Assembly: GCA_026992705.1 (NCBI GenBank)
Contig: JALWYT010000237.1
Coordinates: 1-15,519 of the forward strand
Source: Thiotrichaceae bacterium
GTDB taxonomy: Bacteria; Pseudomonadota; Gammaproteobacteria; Thiotrichales; Thiotrichaceae
Direction of reading: 5' to 3'
DNA length: 15,519 nt
The notes beneath the pieces are model-generated. The model saw only the letters and a list, made by a program, of their open reading frames with translations, had not been told where the DNA came from and made no database searches. Position 1 is the stretch's first letter. Every line of letters starts with the position of its first letter. Position numbers and translations under genes: made by a program. Shown here in pieces: positions 6,881 through 14,278 of this stretch.

Positions 6881-7695
6881 GCCGCATTAGCACCGTATTT
6901 GATGCACTAAAAGCAGAGCATAAAACCGCATTAATTCCCTATATTACAGCGGGAGACTCAAACCCTTCGATAACTGTGCCATTGATGCACAAAATGGTTG
7001 AAGCGGGAGCGGATATTATTGAATTGGGTGTGCCTTTTTCTGATCCAATGGCGGATGGTCCGACTATCCAATTAGCTTGCGAGCGAGCGTTGCAACATAA
7101 CACCAGCTTGCATGATGTTATTGATATGGTGGCTGAGTTTCGTCAGAGCAATAGCACGATACCTGTTGTTTTAATGGGCTATCTAAACCCAATTGAGGTC
7201 ATGGGCTATAAAGATTTTGCTCAAAAGGCTAAAGCGGCTGGGGTGGATGGTGTATTAACTGTTGATCTTCCGCCTGAGGAAAGCCATGATATTTTACCAA
7301 TATTTCAGTCACATGGTTTAGATAGTATTTATTTGCTTTCACCGACGACACAGCCAGAGCGTATTCAGAAAATTTCTGATGCAGGCAGTGGCTTTGTTTA
7401 CTATGTTTCATTAAAAGGCGTAACAGGTTCTAATATTTTGGATGTTGATGATGTTGCTAAACATTTAAAGACAATCCGTGATATTAGCGATATGCCTGTT
7501 GGTGTTGGTTTTGGTATTAAAGATGCCGAAACTGCCGCACAGGTCTCTAGCATTGCCGATGCGGTTGTCGTTGGTAGTGTGTTGGTTAAAATGATTGAAG
7601 AAAATCCAGATGATGCAGACAAGATTATGAATAATATTGCTAATCTGTTATCTTCTATGCGTAGGGCAATGAATAACGTAGCGACTCAAGCATAA
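6877..7695 (+). CDS. trpA: tryptophan synthase alpha subunit
   Basis: 272 residues (E. coli 268). It cleaves indole-3-glycerol phosphate to indole and glyceraldehyde 3-phosphate; the indole is channelled to TrpB. Catalytic Glu49 (IIELGVPFSDP) and Asp60 (MADGPTIQ) fall at the same numbers as in the enteric enzyme. YYVSLKGVTG and GVGFGIKDAE, the phosphate-binding region, are present. ATG 6877 overlaps the trpB stop, with GGAGGG (6862-6867) inside the end of trpB as ribosome binding site. The gene is intact. Its downstream flank carries a fragment and a full copy of element B, which separate it from accD. Confidence 0.97.
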   Translation: MSRISTVFDALKAEHKTALIPYITAGDSNPSITVPLMHKMVEAGADIIELGVPFSDPMADGPTIQLACERALQHNTSLHDVIDMVAEFRQSNSTIPVVLMGYLNPIEVMGYKDFAQKAKAAGVDGVLTVDLPPEESHDILPIFQSHGLDSIYLLSPTTQPERIQKISDAGSGFVYYVSLKGVTGSNILDVDDVAKHLKTIRDISDMPVGVGFGIKDAETAAQVSSIADAVVVGSVLVKMIEENPDDADKIMNNIANLLSSMRRAMNNVATQA

Positions 7696-7703
7696 TATGG
7701 TAC

Positions 7704-7719
7704 AGGTGGTAAGTGATTG
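7704..7719. repeat. 16-bp remnant of element B family next to copy 2
   Basis: AGGTGGTAAGTGATTG is identical to 5481-5496 inside copy 1 (left stem arm) and ends directly at the left target-site duplication of copy 2. It looks like a decayed or truncated earlier copy into which copy 2 inserted. No matching right half is visible beyond copy 2. Confidence 0.55.
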
Positions 7720-7726
7720 CTGTATC
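7719..7726. repeat. target-site duplication of element B copy 2 (left)
   Basis: GCTGTATC directly precedes the left end of copy 2 and recurs exactly at 7862-7869. Confidence 0.85.
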
Positions 7727-7861
7727 GTAACGACTCCGTGCAATTTATATGCAAGGTGGTCAGTGCTTGATTATTCGAGCTTAGGTAGCAGGGATGTATT
7801 TACAGCGTCCCGAATAATCAAGCACTGACCACCTTCTCTACTCATTAGACAGAGTAGTTAC
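7727..7861. mobile_element. MITE element B, copy 2 (135 bp)
   Basis: The left end GTAACGACTCCGT and right end ACAGAGTAGTTAC are 13-bp terminal inverted repeats with two mismatches. A perfect 25-bp inverted repeat (7753-7777 with 7811-7835) encloses a 33-base loop. The copy is bordered by an exact 8-bp direct repeat GCTGTATC. It is exactly 23 bp shorter than copy 1 owing to one internal deletion. It sits between trpA and accD; as RNA it would be a very stable hairpin that could affect read-through, RNA processing or stability. That effect is inferred. No coding capacity. Confidence 0.87.
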
Positions 7862-7869
7862 GCTGTATC
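7862..7869. repeat. target-site duplication of element B copy 2 (right)
   Basis: GCTGTATC, exact copy of 7719-7726, directly after the right end of the element. Confidence 0.85.
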
Positions 7870-7910
7870 TATTATTTTTTGAATGCTTGCTAAACAACAA
7901 AGGTTAAATA

Positions 7911-8801
7911 ATGAGTTGGTTTGAAAAATTACTCCCTTCCACAATTCGTACCGAGAAAAGCACCGAAAAAAAGAATATTCCAGAAGGCTTATGGCATAAA
8001 TGCTCTGCCTGTAATTCCGTTTTATATCGTGCAGAACTAGAAAGAAATAATCATGTTTGCCCAAAATGCGAACATCACATGCGAATTGGCGGACGTAAAC
8101 GCTTGGATATTTTTCTGGATAAAGAAGGACGCGAAGAAGTCGGGAACAATATTGCTCCCATTGATATTCTGAAATTCAAAGACCAAAAACGCTATAAAGA
8201 TCGCCTTGAAGCTGCTCAGAAAAACACGGGCGAAAAAGATGCACTGATTGTTATGAAAGGCACGGTGCATAAAGTCCCTGTTGTTGCGGCAGCATTTGAT
8301 TTCCGCTTTATGGGCGGTTCAATGGGTTCTGTGGTTGGAGAGCGTTTTGTGCGAGGCGTTAATCGTGCAATTCAAGATAAAGTTCCCTTTATTTGCTTTA
8401 CGGCTAGCGGCGGTGCTCGTATGCAGGAGGCGTTATTCTCTCTCATGCAAATGGCAAAAACCTCTGCCGCACTCACCCGTTTATCAGAAGTTGGTTTGCC
8501 TTATATCGTGGTATTAACTGACCCCACAATGGGCGGAGTTTCCGCGAGTTTTGCTATGCTCGGTGATATACAAATTGCCGAACCACGAGCATTAATCGGC
8601 TTTGCAGGCCCGCGAGTTATTGAACAAACTGTGCGTGAAACTTTGCCGGAGGGCTTCCAGCGTAGTGAATTTTTACTTGAAAAAGGAGCAATTGATATGA
8701 TTGTCAACCGCAATAATATGCGGGCATCAGTTGCTGATTTACTCGCTATGCTACAACATAAGCCTCGACCTGCTGAATTAAACGATGCGAACGCTGCATG
8801 A
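7911..8801 (+). CDS. accD: acetyl-CoA carboxylase carboxyltransferase subunit beta
   Basis: 296 residues (E. coli 304). With AccA it transfers the carboxyl group from carboxybiotin on AccB to acetyl-CoA, giving malonyl-CoA for fatty-acid synthesis. The N-terminal four-cysteine zinc ribbon is intact (Cys31, Cys34, Cys50, Cys53 in WHKCSAC and HVCPKC). The carboxyltransferase/crotonase-like core follows, with FMGGSMGSVVGERF, TASGGARMQE, TDPTMGGVSASFAMLGD and FAGPRVIEQT. ATG 7911 has AAAGG at 7899-7903. It overlaps folC by 17 bases. The promoter is uncertain: the upstream gap is occupied by element B copy 2, so accD either reads through from trpA or uses sequence in or after the element. Confidence 0.97.
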   Translation: MSWFEKLLPSTIRTEKSTEKKNIPEGLWHKCSACNSVLYRAELERNNHVCPKCEHHMRIGGRKRLDIFLDKEGREEVGNNIAPIDILKFKDQKRYKDRLEAAQKNTGEKDALIVMKGTVHKVPVVAAAFDFRFMGGSMGSVVGERFVRGVNRAIQDKVPFICFTASGGARMQEALFSLMQMAKTSAALTRLSEVGLPYIVVLTDPTMGGVSASFAMLGDIQIAEPRALIGFAGPRVIEQTVRETLPEGFQRSEFLLEKGAIDMIVNRNNMRASVADLLAMLQHKPRPAELNDANAA

Positions 8802-10035
8802 ATGGTTGGCATGGCAGGAACAGCTTCACCTGTCATCCATTGACCTTGGTTTAGAGCGTATTCGCATTGTTGCTGAGCGACTGGATATTCTAAATCCTCC
8901 CTTCCCCATTATTAGCGTGGCTGGAACCAACGGCAAAGGTTCCAGCGTTGCCTTTCTTCACGCAATGCTCACCGCCCAAGGCTATAAAACGGGAGCTTAT
9001 ACCACGCCGCATATTGTTCATTACAACGAACGCATCGCCATTGCTGGCAAGCCCGCAAGCGATTCACTGATTTGCCAAGCCTTTGAAAAAATCAATCAAG
9101 CTCGTGGTGACATCAGCCTAACCTATTTTGAATTTGGTACATTGGCAGCCGTGCTGTGTTTTATCGAGCAGAAGGTCGATATTGCTATATTAGAAGTCGG
9201 CTTAGGCGGGCGTTTAGATGCAGTTAATTTATGGGATGCCGAGCTTGCTTTAATCACCACTATCGGAATTGATCATGTCGATTGGCTAGGTAACAACCGT
9301 GAATTAATTGGCAGAGAAAAAGCGGGGATTATGCGGGTAAATCGCCCTGTTGTTTGCGGTGAAGCGAATCCACCGCATTCTATTATTGAATATGCAGATA
9401 AAATCCATGCCAAACTTATTCGTTATACTCAAGATTACAATTATCAATACAGCGATAAGCAATGGAGTTGGCAAGGCTTAGGCATCACTTATCAAGATTT
9501 ACCATTGCCTGCTTTGCAAGGTGATTATCAATTTCAAAATGCGGCAATGGTGATTACAGGTTTACATGCCTCAACTATAGCCATAGATGAGAGCAGTATT
9601 CGCAACGGTTTACAGCAGGCTTATGTGGCAGGTCGCTTGCAAAAAATCCAAGATCAGCCTGAAATTCTGCTGGATGTTGCTCACAATCCGCAAGCGGCAC
9701 AAGAATTAGCAAAATATTTACAAAAAAATAAAATAAAGGGCAAAACTCGAGCAATCTTTTCTATACTCAACGATAAGGATGTGGAAGCTGTCGTACTCAG
9801 TATGCGTTCTGTGATTGATGAATGGCATTTAATTGAGCTTGATGACCCACGAGCGACACCGATAAAGCAGCTAGAATCACAACTAAATCATTTAGGACTG
9901 CAAATATTTACTGATTACAGTAGCTTTGCTGGTATATTAAATAGTGTAAAATCATATTCTCAGCCCAATGATAGGCTGGTCATATTCGGTTCTTTTCTGT
10001 TAATATCGGGAATAACATCAGTTTCCTCAGGCTGA
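8785..10035 (+). CDS. folC: folylpolyglutamate synthase / dihydrofolate synthase
   Basis: 416 residues (E. coli 422). It joins L-glutamate to dihydropteroate and extends the polyglutamate tail of folates, using ATP. The N-terminus LHEWLAWQEQLHLSSIDLGLERI is typical. The P-loop is GTNGKGSS (47-54), the TTPH and YNERI blocks follow at 73-83, EVGLGGRLDAVN is at 137-148, GREKAGI at 176-182 contains the lysine that is carbamylated in this family, and DVAHNPQAA marks the C-terminal ligase domain. ATG 8785 lies inside the end of accD (17-base overlap), which suggests coupled translation. The last residues are slightly hydrophobic (LVIFGSFLLISG), as usual for this family. Confidence 0.96.
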   Translation: MRTLHEWLAWQEQLHLSSIDLGLERIRIVAERLDILNPPFPIISVAGTNGKGSSVAFLHAMLTAQGYKTGAYTTPHIVHYNERIAIAGKPASDSLICQAFEKINQARGDISLTYFEFGTLAAVLCFIEQKVDIAILEVGLGGRLDAVNLWDAELALITTIGIDHVDWLGNNRELIGREKAGIMRVNRPVVCGEANPPHSIIEYADKIHAKLIRYTQDYNYQYSDKQWSWQGLGITYQDLPLPALQGDYQFQNAAMVITGLHASTIAIDESSIRNGLQQAYVAGRLQKIQDQPEILLDVAHNPQAAQELAKYLQKNKIKGKTRAIFSILNDKDVEAVVLSMRSVIDEWHLIELDDPRATPIKQLESQLNHLGLQIFTDYSSFAGILNSVKSYSQPNDRLVIFGSFLLISGITSVSSG

Positions 10036-10081
10036 TTCTAAGGTACTCTAAGTAAGTGTTTGAAAATTAAAGGAGCTAATT

Positions 10082-11038
10082 ATGGCAATGGACAAGACAA
10101 CAACAAGAAGAATGATAGGTGCAATTGTACTGGTGCTAGTTGCAGCATTGGTTTTGGCCTATTTGTTGAAAACTAAAAATAATCAACCTAATATGGCACA
10201 AGTACAAGATGTTACATTGCCAACTGAGCCAATTTTAAAATTTCCCGGTGATAAAAATACCATTGACTCTAATTTTACTAGTACTGATGATGATACAGAT
10301 CAAAAAGTTGGCTTAGATATTCGACCTAGTGGAGCTGATATTGCTCTTTCTCCTTCTAGTGACACAAGTAACGCAGTCAGCGGTGCTAGTAGCCAGCAAC
10401 AGCAAGCTCAGCAACAAGATGGTAAAGATATTGTTTCAGGCAACAGTACAGCAGCGAGTGGCTTAGGATCTGGAGCTTCAGCAAATGCTGATGCAGCAAA
10501 GCCATCTGATCAACAAGCATCTAATTCAGGCTCATCATCACAAAGTTCTCAATCTAAAAATAAAGATGACAAAAAAACATTAAAAGATGCTGATATTGCT
10601 AAATTAGGCGATGATAAAGTCAGCCCTAAAAAACCTGATAATGATAAAAAAGAAAAACCTAGACTAGTTGGAGAAAAAAGACTACCTAAAGCTAGTGAAA
10701 GTGCATCTTCATCTAGAAAAGAAGTAACGTTGAAAAAACGCTCAGATATAGATAAAAAACCAGTAACTACAGGTGGAGAAACAATTCCAACTGATGGTGT
10801 ATCTATCCAGATTTTAGCAACATCATCTAAAGCTAAAGCGGATGCCGTCAAAAAAGAAATGGTTAGTGAAGGCTATCCTGCTTACATTATGTCTGCAATT
10901 AAGAATGGAAAAACACTTTATCGTGTTAGAATTGGTTCTTATCAAGATAAAGCGACAGCAGAAGATGTTCAAGCTAGAATGAAGCGTAGATACACTAAAA
11001 ATCAAAATATTCAAAATAGCTATGTGGTTACTAATTAA
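10082..11038 (+). CDS. dedD: SPOR-domain cell-division protein (DedD-like)
   Basis: 318 residues. A short cytoplasmic N-terminus with Arg9-Arg10 is followed by one membrane helix (about 11-29), a long low-complexity linker (about 35-235; Ser/Gln/Asn/Ala-rich, then Lys/Asp-rich) and a C-terminal SPOR domain (about 238-318) with GVSIQILATSSKAKADAV, LYRVRIGSYQDKATAEDV and a final strand. SPOR domains bind denuded glycan strands of septal peptidoglycan; DedD stimulates division-septum synthesis. The linker is longer than in E. coli DedD (220 residues). ATG 10082 has AGGAG at 10071-10075 in good position. Its place between folC and cvpA is the same as for dedD in E. coli. Orthology is supported by position and architecture, not by linker sequence. 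Confidence 0.87.
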   Translation: MAMDKTTTRRMIGAIVLVLVAALVLAYLLKTKNNQPNMAQVQDVTLPTEPILKFPGDKNTIDSNFTSTDDDTDQKVGLDIRPSGADIALSPSSDTSNAVSGASSQQQQAQQQDGKDIVSGNSTAASGLGSGASANADAAKPSDQQASNSGSSSQSSQSKNKDDKKTLKDADIAKLGDDKVSPKKPDNDKKEKPRLVGEKRLPKASESASSSRKEVTLKKRSDIDKKPVTTGGETIPTDGVSIQILATSSKAKADAVKKEMVSEGYPAYIMSAIKNGKTLYRVRIGSYQDKATAEDVQARMKRRYTKNQNIQNSYVVTN

Positions 11039-11556
11039 TGACAGCAGATATCCTTGATATAAGCATTATTGTACTCATCCTACTTTCTACAATTGTAGGC
11101 TTGGTTATGGGGTTTATTAAAGAGTTTTTAACCCTTGGAACTTTACTCTTAGCCTTTGGTTTAGCCATTGTTTATGCCCCAGTTTTAACCCCTGAACTTC
11201 CATTTGCTAAAGACAATGAGCTGCTTCGATGGGGAGCTTCTTTTGGAATTATTTTTATTTGCTCGATGATTATTGGTTTGATTATCAGTGGTCTGTTGAG
11301 TAAAGCTGTAGAACAGTTAGGTTTAGGTGGTTTTGATCATGTGTTAGGTGCACTTTTTGGATTACTACTTGGCATAACCGTTATTACTTCAATTGTTTTA
11401 GTCTTATTACCTAGCTCTTTACCAGAAAAGCCTGCCTGGAAAAACTCTCGTCTAATGCCTTATTTTCAAGATTCTGCAATATGGGTAAGAGATTCGATTC
11501 CTGATAATTTAGCAGAATATATTAATCAATATATTCATAAGCCCAGATCACAGTAA
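11038..11556 (+). CDS. cvpA: CvpA family membrane protein
   Basis: 172 residues (E. coli 162). Four predicted membrane helices at about 6-25, 30-48, 67-87 and 102-124. Family signatures are ILDISIIVLILLS, GLVMGFIKEF and LGGFDHVLGALFGLLLG. Homologues are needed for colicin V production and for envelope and bile-salt tolerance; the molecular function is not established. The ATG shares one base with the dedD stop (TAATG), so translation is coupled. A hairpin terminator follows, which separates it from purF. Confidence 0.92.
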   Translation: MTADILDISIIVLILLSTIVGLVMGFIKEFLTLGTLLLAFGLAIVYAPVLTPELPFAKDNELLRWGASFGIIFICSMIIGLIISGLLSKAVEQLGLGGFDHVLGALFGLLLGITVITSIVLVLLPSSLPEKPAWKNSRLMPYFQDSAIWVRDSIPDNLAEYINQYIHKPRSQ

Positions 11557-11564
11557 ATTATCCG

Positions 11565-11607
11565 AGCTGGGTTAATCGCAATATAGTCAGCCCAGCTTAT
11601 GATTTTT
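11565..11607 (+). terminator. Rho-independent terminator after cvpA
   Basis: AGCTGGGTT (11565-11573) pairs with AGCCCAGCT (11589-11597), nine pairs including one G-T wobble, with a 15-base loop. A T-run (11603-11607) follows five bases later. Confidence 0.6.
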
Positions 11608-11614
11608 GTATAAT
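11603..11614 (+). promoter_or_regulatory. candidate -10 region of a purF promoter
   Basis: A perfect TATAAT at 11609-11614 lies directly after the T-run of the cvpA terminator. No good -35 is placed at 17 bases; TAGTCA (11584-11589) is at 19. Transcription would start near 11621 and leave a leader of about 85 bases before purF. Confidence 0.4.
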
Positions 11615-11638
11615 AATCGTACCTAAATTAACAACAAT

Positions 11639-11672
11639 TATTTTACCCACAGCAAATAATAAGGGTAAAATA
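11639..11672. promoter_or_regulatory. 10-bp perfect inverted repeat in the purF leader
   Basis: TATTTTACCC (11639-11648) and GGGTAAAATA (11663-11672) are exact reverse complements separated by 14 bases. It lies between the candidate promoter and the purF start, about 33 bases before the ATG. It could be a protein-binding operator or an RNA hairpin. It does not match the classical PurR operator (ACGCAAACGTTTGCGT). Confidence 0.4.
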
Positions 11673-11705
11673 CCTCCATTCTTTTTCACATATTGGTAAT
11701 ATTTT

Positions 11706-13199
11706 ATGTGCGGAGTCATCGGCATTGTTAGTCATGAGCCTGTCAACCAAGCTCTTTATGATGGTTTAACTGTATTACAACACCGAGGGCAAGATGCTGC
11801 TGGTATAGTCACGAGTAGCGGAAAAAAACTTCATATTCGACGAAAAAATGGTTTAGTTAAAGACGTTTTTCGTACACGGCATATGCGAAAACTTATTGGC
11901 AATATGGGTGTAGGGCATGTGCGTTATCCCACAGCAGGTAGTTCTTCAGTTGCTGAAGCTCAACCTTTTTATGTCAACTCACCTTACGGTATATCATTAG
12001 CTCACAATGGTAATCTCACTAACGGCAAACAATTAAAAAAAGAACTATACGAAGAAGATTATCGACATATTAATACAGAATCTGACTCTGAAATTCTGCT
12101 CAATATTTTTGCTCAAGCTTTATATCAAAAACACGCTTACCGTGTTTCTGCTACCGATGTTTTTGATGCTGTTAGTACCGTTCATCAACGTTGTGAAGGG
12201 GCTTACGCAGTTGTTGCTATGATTACTCGTGATGGTATTGTTGGTTTCCGTGACCCTAATGGCATTCGACCGCTAGTCTATGGCAAGCGAGAAACTGAAA
12301 AGGGTACAGATTATATGATTGCCTCTGAAAGTGTCGCCTTGGATAGCCAAGGCTATACATTAGTCAGAGATATAAAACCTGGTGAAGCAATTTTTATTTC
12401 AGAGGATGGCAAAATCACTAGCAAACAATGTGCAAAAAATCCTAAATACCATACCTGTATTTTTGAATACGTTTACTTCTCTCGACCTGATAGCATTATT
12501 GATAATGTATTCGTACATAAGGCTCGAATGCGAATGGGACACAAGCTTGCTGAACGTATTTTACGAGAATGGAAAGATCATGATATTGATGTCGTTATGC
12601 CAATACCTGATACTAGCCGAACTGCTGCATTAGAAATGGCTTATACATTAAATGTTCCTTATCGTGAAGGTTTTATAAAAAATCGCTATATTGCCAGAAC
12701 CTTTATTATGCCCGGACAAGAAACTCGTGAAAAATCGGTTCGTCAAAAACTTAACCCTCTAGGTATTGAGTTTAAAGGTAAAAATGTGTTACTGGTTGAT
12801 GATTCAATCGTTCGAGGTACTACATCTAAACAAATTATTCAAATGGCAAAAGATGTTGGTGCTAAAAAAGTCTATATGGCATCAGCTTCTCCTGCAGTTC
12901 GTTACCCTAATATTTATGGTATTGATATGCCTGTTGCTAGTGAATTAGTTGCTCACAATCGAACAGAGGAGGAAGTTGCTGAGTTTATTGAAGCAGATCG
13001 CTTATTTTATCTTCCACTAGAAGATTTAATTGACGCTATACAAACAGGTAATCCAGAATTAAAAGAGTTCGATTGCTCAGTATTTGATGGTAATTATATC
13101 ATTGGTGGTAGTGAAGAATATTTTAAGCAACTTGAGATTTTCCGTAGTGACAAATCAAAAGATACACATAATACTGGGACAGTAATTGATATTGTTTAA
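11706..13199 (+). CDS. purF: amidophosphoribosyltransferase
   Basis: 497 residues (E. coli 505). First committed step of purine synthesis: PRPP plus glutamine to phosphoribosylamine. The N-terminal nucleophile is Cys2 (MCGVIGIV), exposed after removal of Met1. The glutaminase domain shows LQHRGQDAAGI (24-34), GHVRYPTAG (70-78) and AHNGNLTN (99-106). The phosphoribosyltransferase domain has the PRPP loop VLLVDDSIVRGTTS (361-374) and upstream PDTSRTAA. No propeptide and no Fe-S-type cysteines like those of the Bacillus enzyme are evident, so it is E. coli-like. The ribosome binding site is weak (TTGG about 10 bases upstream). It shares one base with cbiD (TAATG). Confidence 0.97.
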   Translation: MCGVIGIVSHEPVNQALYDGLTVLQHRGQDAAGIVTSSGKKLHIRRKNGLVKDVFRTRHMRKLIGNMGVGHVRYPTAGSSSVAEAQPFYVNSPYGISLAHNGNLTNGKQLKKELYEEDYRHINTESDSEILLNIFAQALYQKHAYRVSATDVFDAVSTVHQRCEGAYAVVAMITRDGIVGFRDPNGIRPLVYGKRETEKGTDYMIASESVALDSQGYTLVRDIKPGEAIFISEDGKITSKQCAKNPKYHTCIFEYVYFSRPDSIIDNVFVHKARMRMGHKLAERILREWKDHDIDVVMPIPDTSRTAALEMAYTLNVPYREGFIKNRYIARTFIMPGQETREKSVRQKLNPLGIEFKGKNVLLVDDSIVRGTTSKQIIQMAKDVGAKKVYMASASPAVRYPNIYGIDMPVASELVAHNRTEEEVAEFIEADRLFYLPLEDLIDAIQTGNPELKEFDCSVFDGNYIIGGSEEYFKQLEIFRSDKSKDTHNTGTVIDIV

Positions 13200-14278
13200 T
13201 GTCCAAAGACTTAAAGTCAAAAAGAAAATTACAGTATGGCTACACAACAGGAGCTTGTGCTACAGCAACAAGTTTAGCTGCAGCTCACTTATTATTCGAC
13301 AATAAACAAGACATTCGCTCCATTAATATTACCTTACCTAAAGGTCAATTTGTCCAATTTACTATTGAAAATTGCTACTTAACAGCAATAGGAGCAACTG
13401 CATCAACACAAAAAAATGCAGGTGATGATCCTGATGTTACACATCAAGCGATTATTTTCTCCGAAGTTACTTTGATACCAACCGCCGATATTTATTTCTA
13501 TGCGGGGGAAGGTGTTGGCACTATCTCCCGTAAAGGGCTTCCGCTTGCGGTAGGCGAGCCTGCCATTAACCCCGTACCTCGACAAATGATACGCGAGCAT
13601 TTACAACAACTCGCCCAGCAATATCAGTATCAAGGCGGCTTTTCAGTCACTATTGGCGTAAAAAATGGTGTTGAATTAGCTAAAAAAACACTAAACGCTA
13701 GACTCGGTATTATCGGTGGGCTTTCCATCTTAGGCACAACAGGTATCGTTCGCCCATTCTCTTGTTCAGCCTATATTGCCTCAATTCACCGAGCGATTGA
13801 TGTTGCTAAAGCTAATCAAATACAACATATTGCCGCCTGTACAGGTTCAAACAGCGAAGCCATGATTCAACGACATTATAAACTAACCGATATGGCACTG
13901 ATTGAAATGGGAGATTTTGTAGGAGCGGTATTAAAATACCTAAAACGACAACCCATCGCCAAGCTATCTATCGTTGGTGGTTTTGGTAAAATTTCTAAAC
14001 TTGCCATAGGACACCTAAACTTACACAGTAAAAAATCCCAAATTGATTTTGATTTTTTAGCTAATCTTTCCGCCGGAGACAACGCATTAAAAGAGAAAAT
14101 ACGCCAATGCAATACTAGCATAGAAGCATGGCAACTCTGCCAACAAGCGGGTATTGATTTAGCTGATCGTGTTTGCCAATACGCCTTACAAACTGTAAAG
14201 CAATATTTACCCAACAACATTGAAGTTGAAGTTTGGGCAATTAACCGTAACAAACAAGCAATAGCCTACGCTAAATGA
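13199..14278 (+). CDS. cbiD: cobalt-precorrin-5B C1-methyltransferase CbiD
   Basis: 359 residues, usual family length. CbiD methylates C1 of cobalt-precorrin-5B using SAM, replacing CobF of the aerobic route; it is not related to the other tetrapyrrole methyltransferases. Signatures are LQYGYTTGACATAT (11-24), KNAGDDPDVTH (72-82), GEGVGTISRKGLPLAVGEPA (103-122), NPVPRQMI (124-131), LGIIGGLSILGTTGIVRPFS (169-188), a CTGSNSE block and GGFGKISKLAIGHLNLHS. The ATG overlaps the purF stop by one base, and the stop overlaps cobK by ATGA. The first 260 or so bases are AT-rich like purF, while the middle is clearly richer in GC. It acts immediately after the CbiG step encoded at the other end of the window. 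Confidence 0.94.
   Translation: MSKDLKSKRKLQYGYTTGACATATSLAAAHLLFDNKQDIRSINITLPKGQFVQFTIENCYLTAIGATASTQKNAGDDPDVTHQAIIFSEVTLIPTADIYFYAGEGVGTISRKGLPLAVGEPAINPVPRQMIREHLQQLAQQYQYQGGFSVTIGVKNGVELAKKTLNARLGIIGGLSILGTTGIVRPFSCSAYIASIHRAIDVAKANQIQHIAACTGSNSEAMIQRHYKLTDMALIEMGDFVGAVLKYLKRQPIAKLSIVGGFGKISKLAIGHLNLHSKKSQIDFDFLANLSAGDNALKEKIRQCNTSIEAWQLCQQAGIDLADRVCQYALQTVKQYLPNNIEVEVWAINRNKQAIAYAK

Noticed and set aside
5454..7861. Repeats as a CRISPR array
   Set aside because: Only two long, dispersed, palindromic copies with target duplications; no regular short repeat-spacer pattern and no cas genes.
8501..8836. 111-codon open frame on the minus strand opposite accD
   Set aside because: It mirrors conserved accD codons, is low in recognisable structure and has no convincing start signal.
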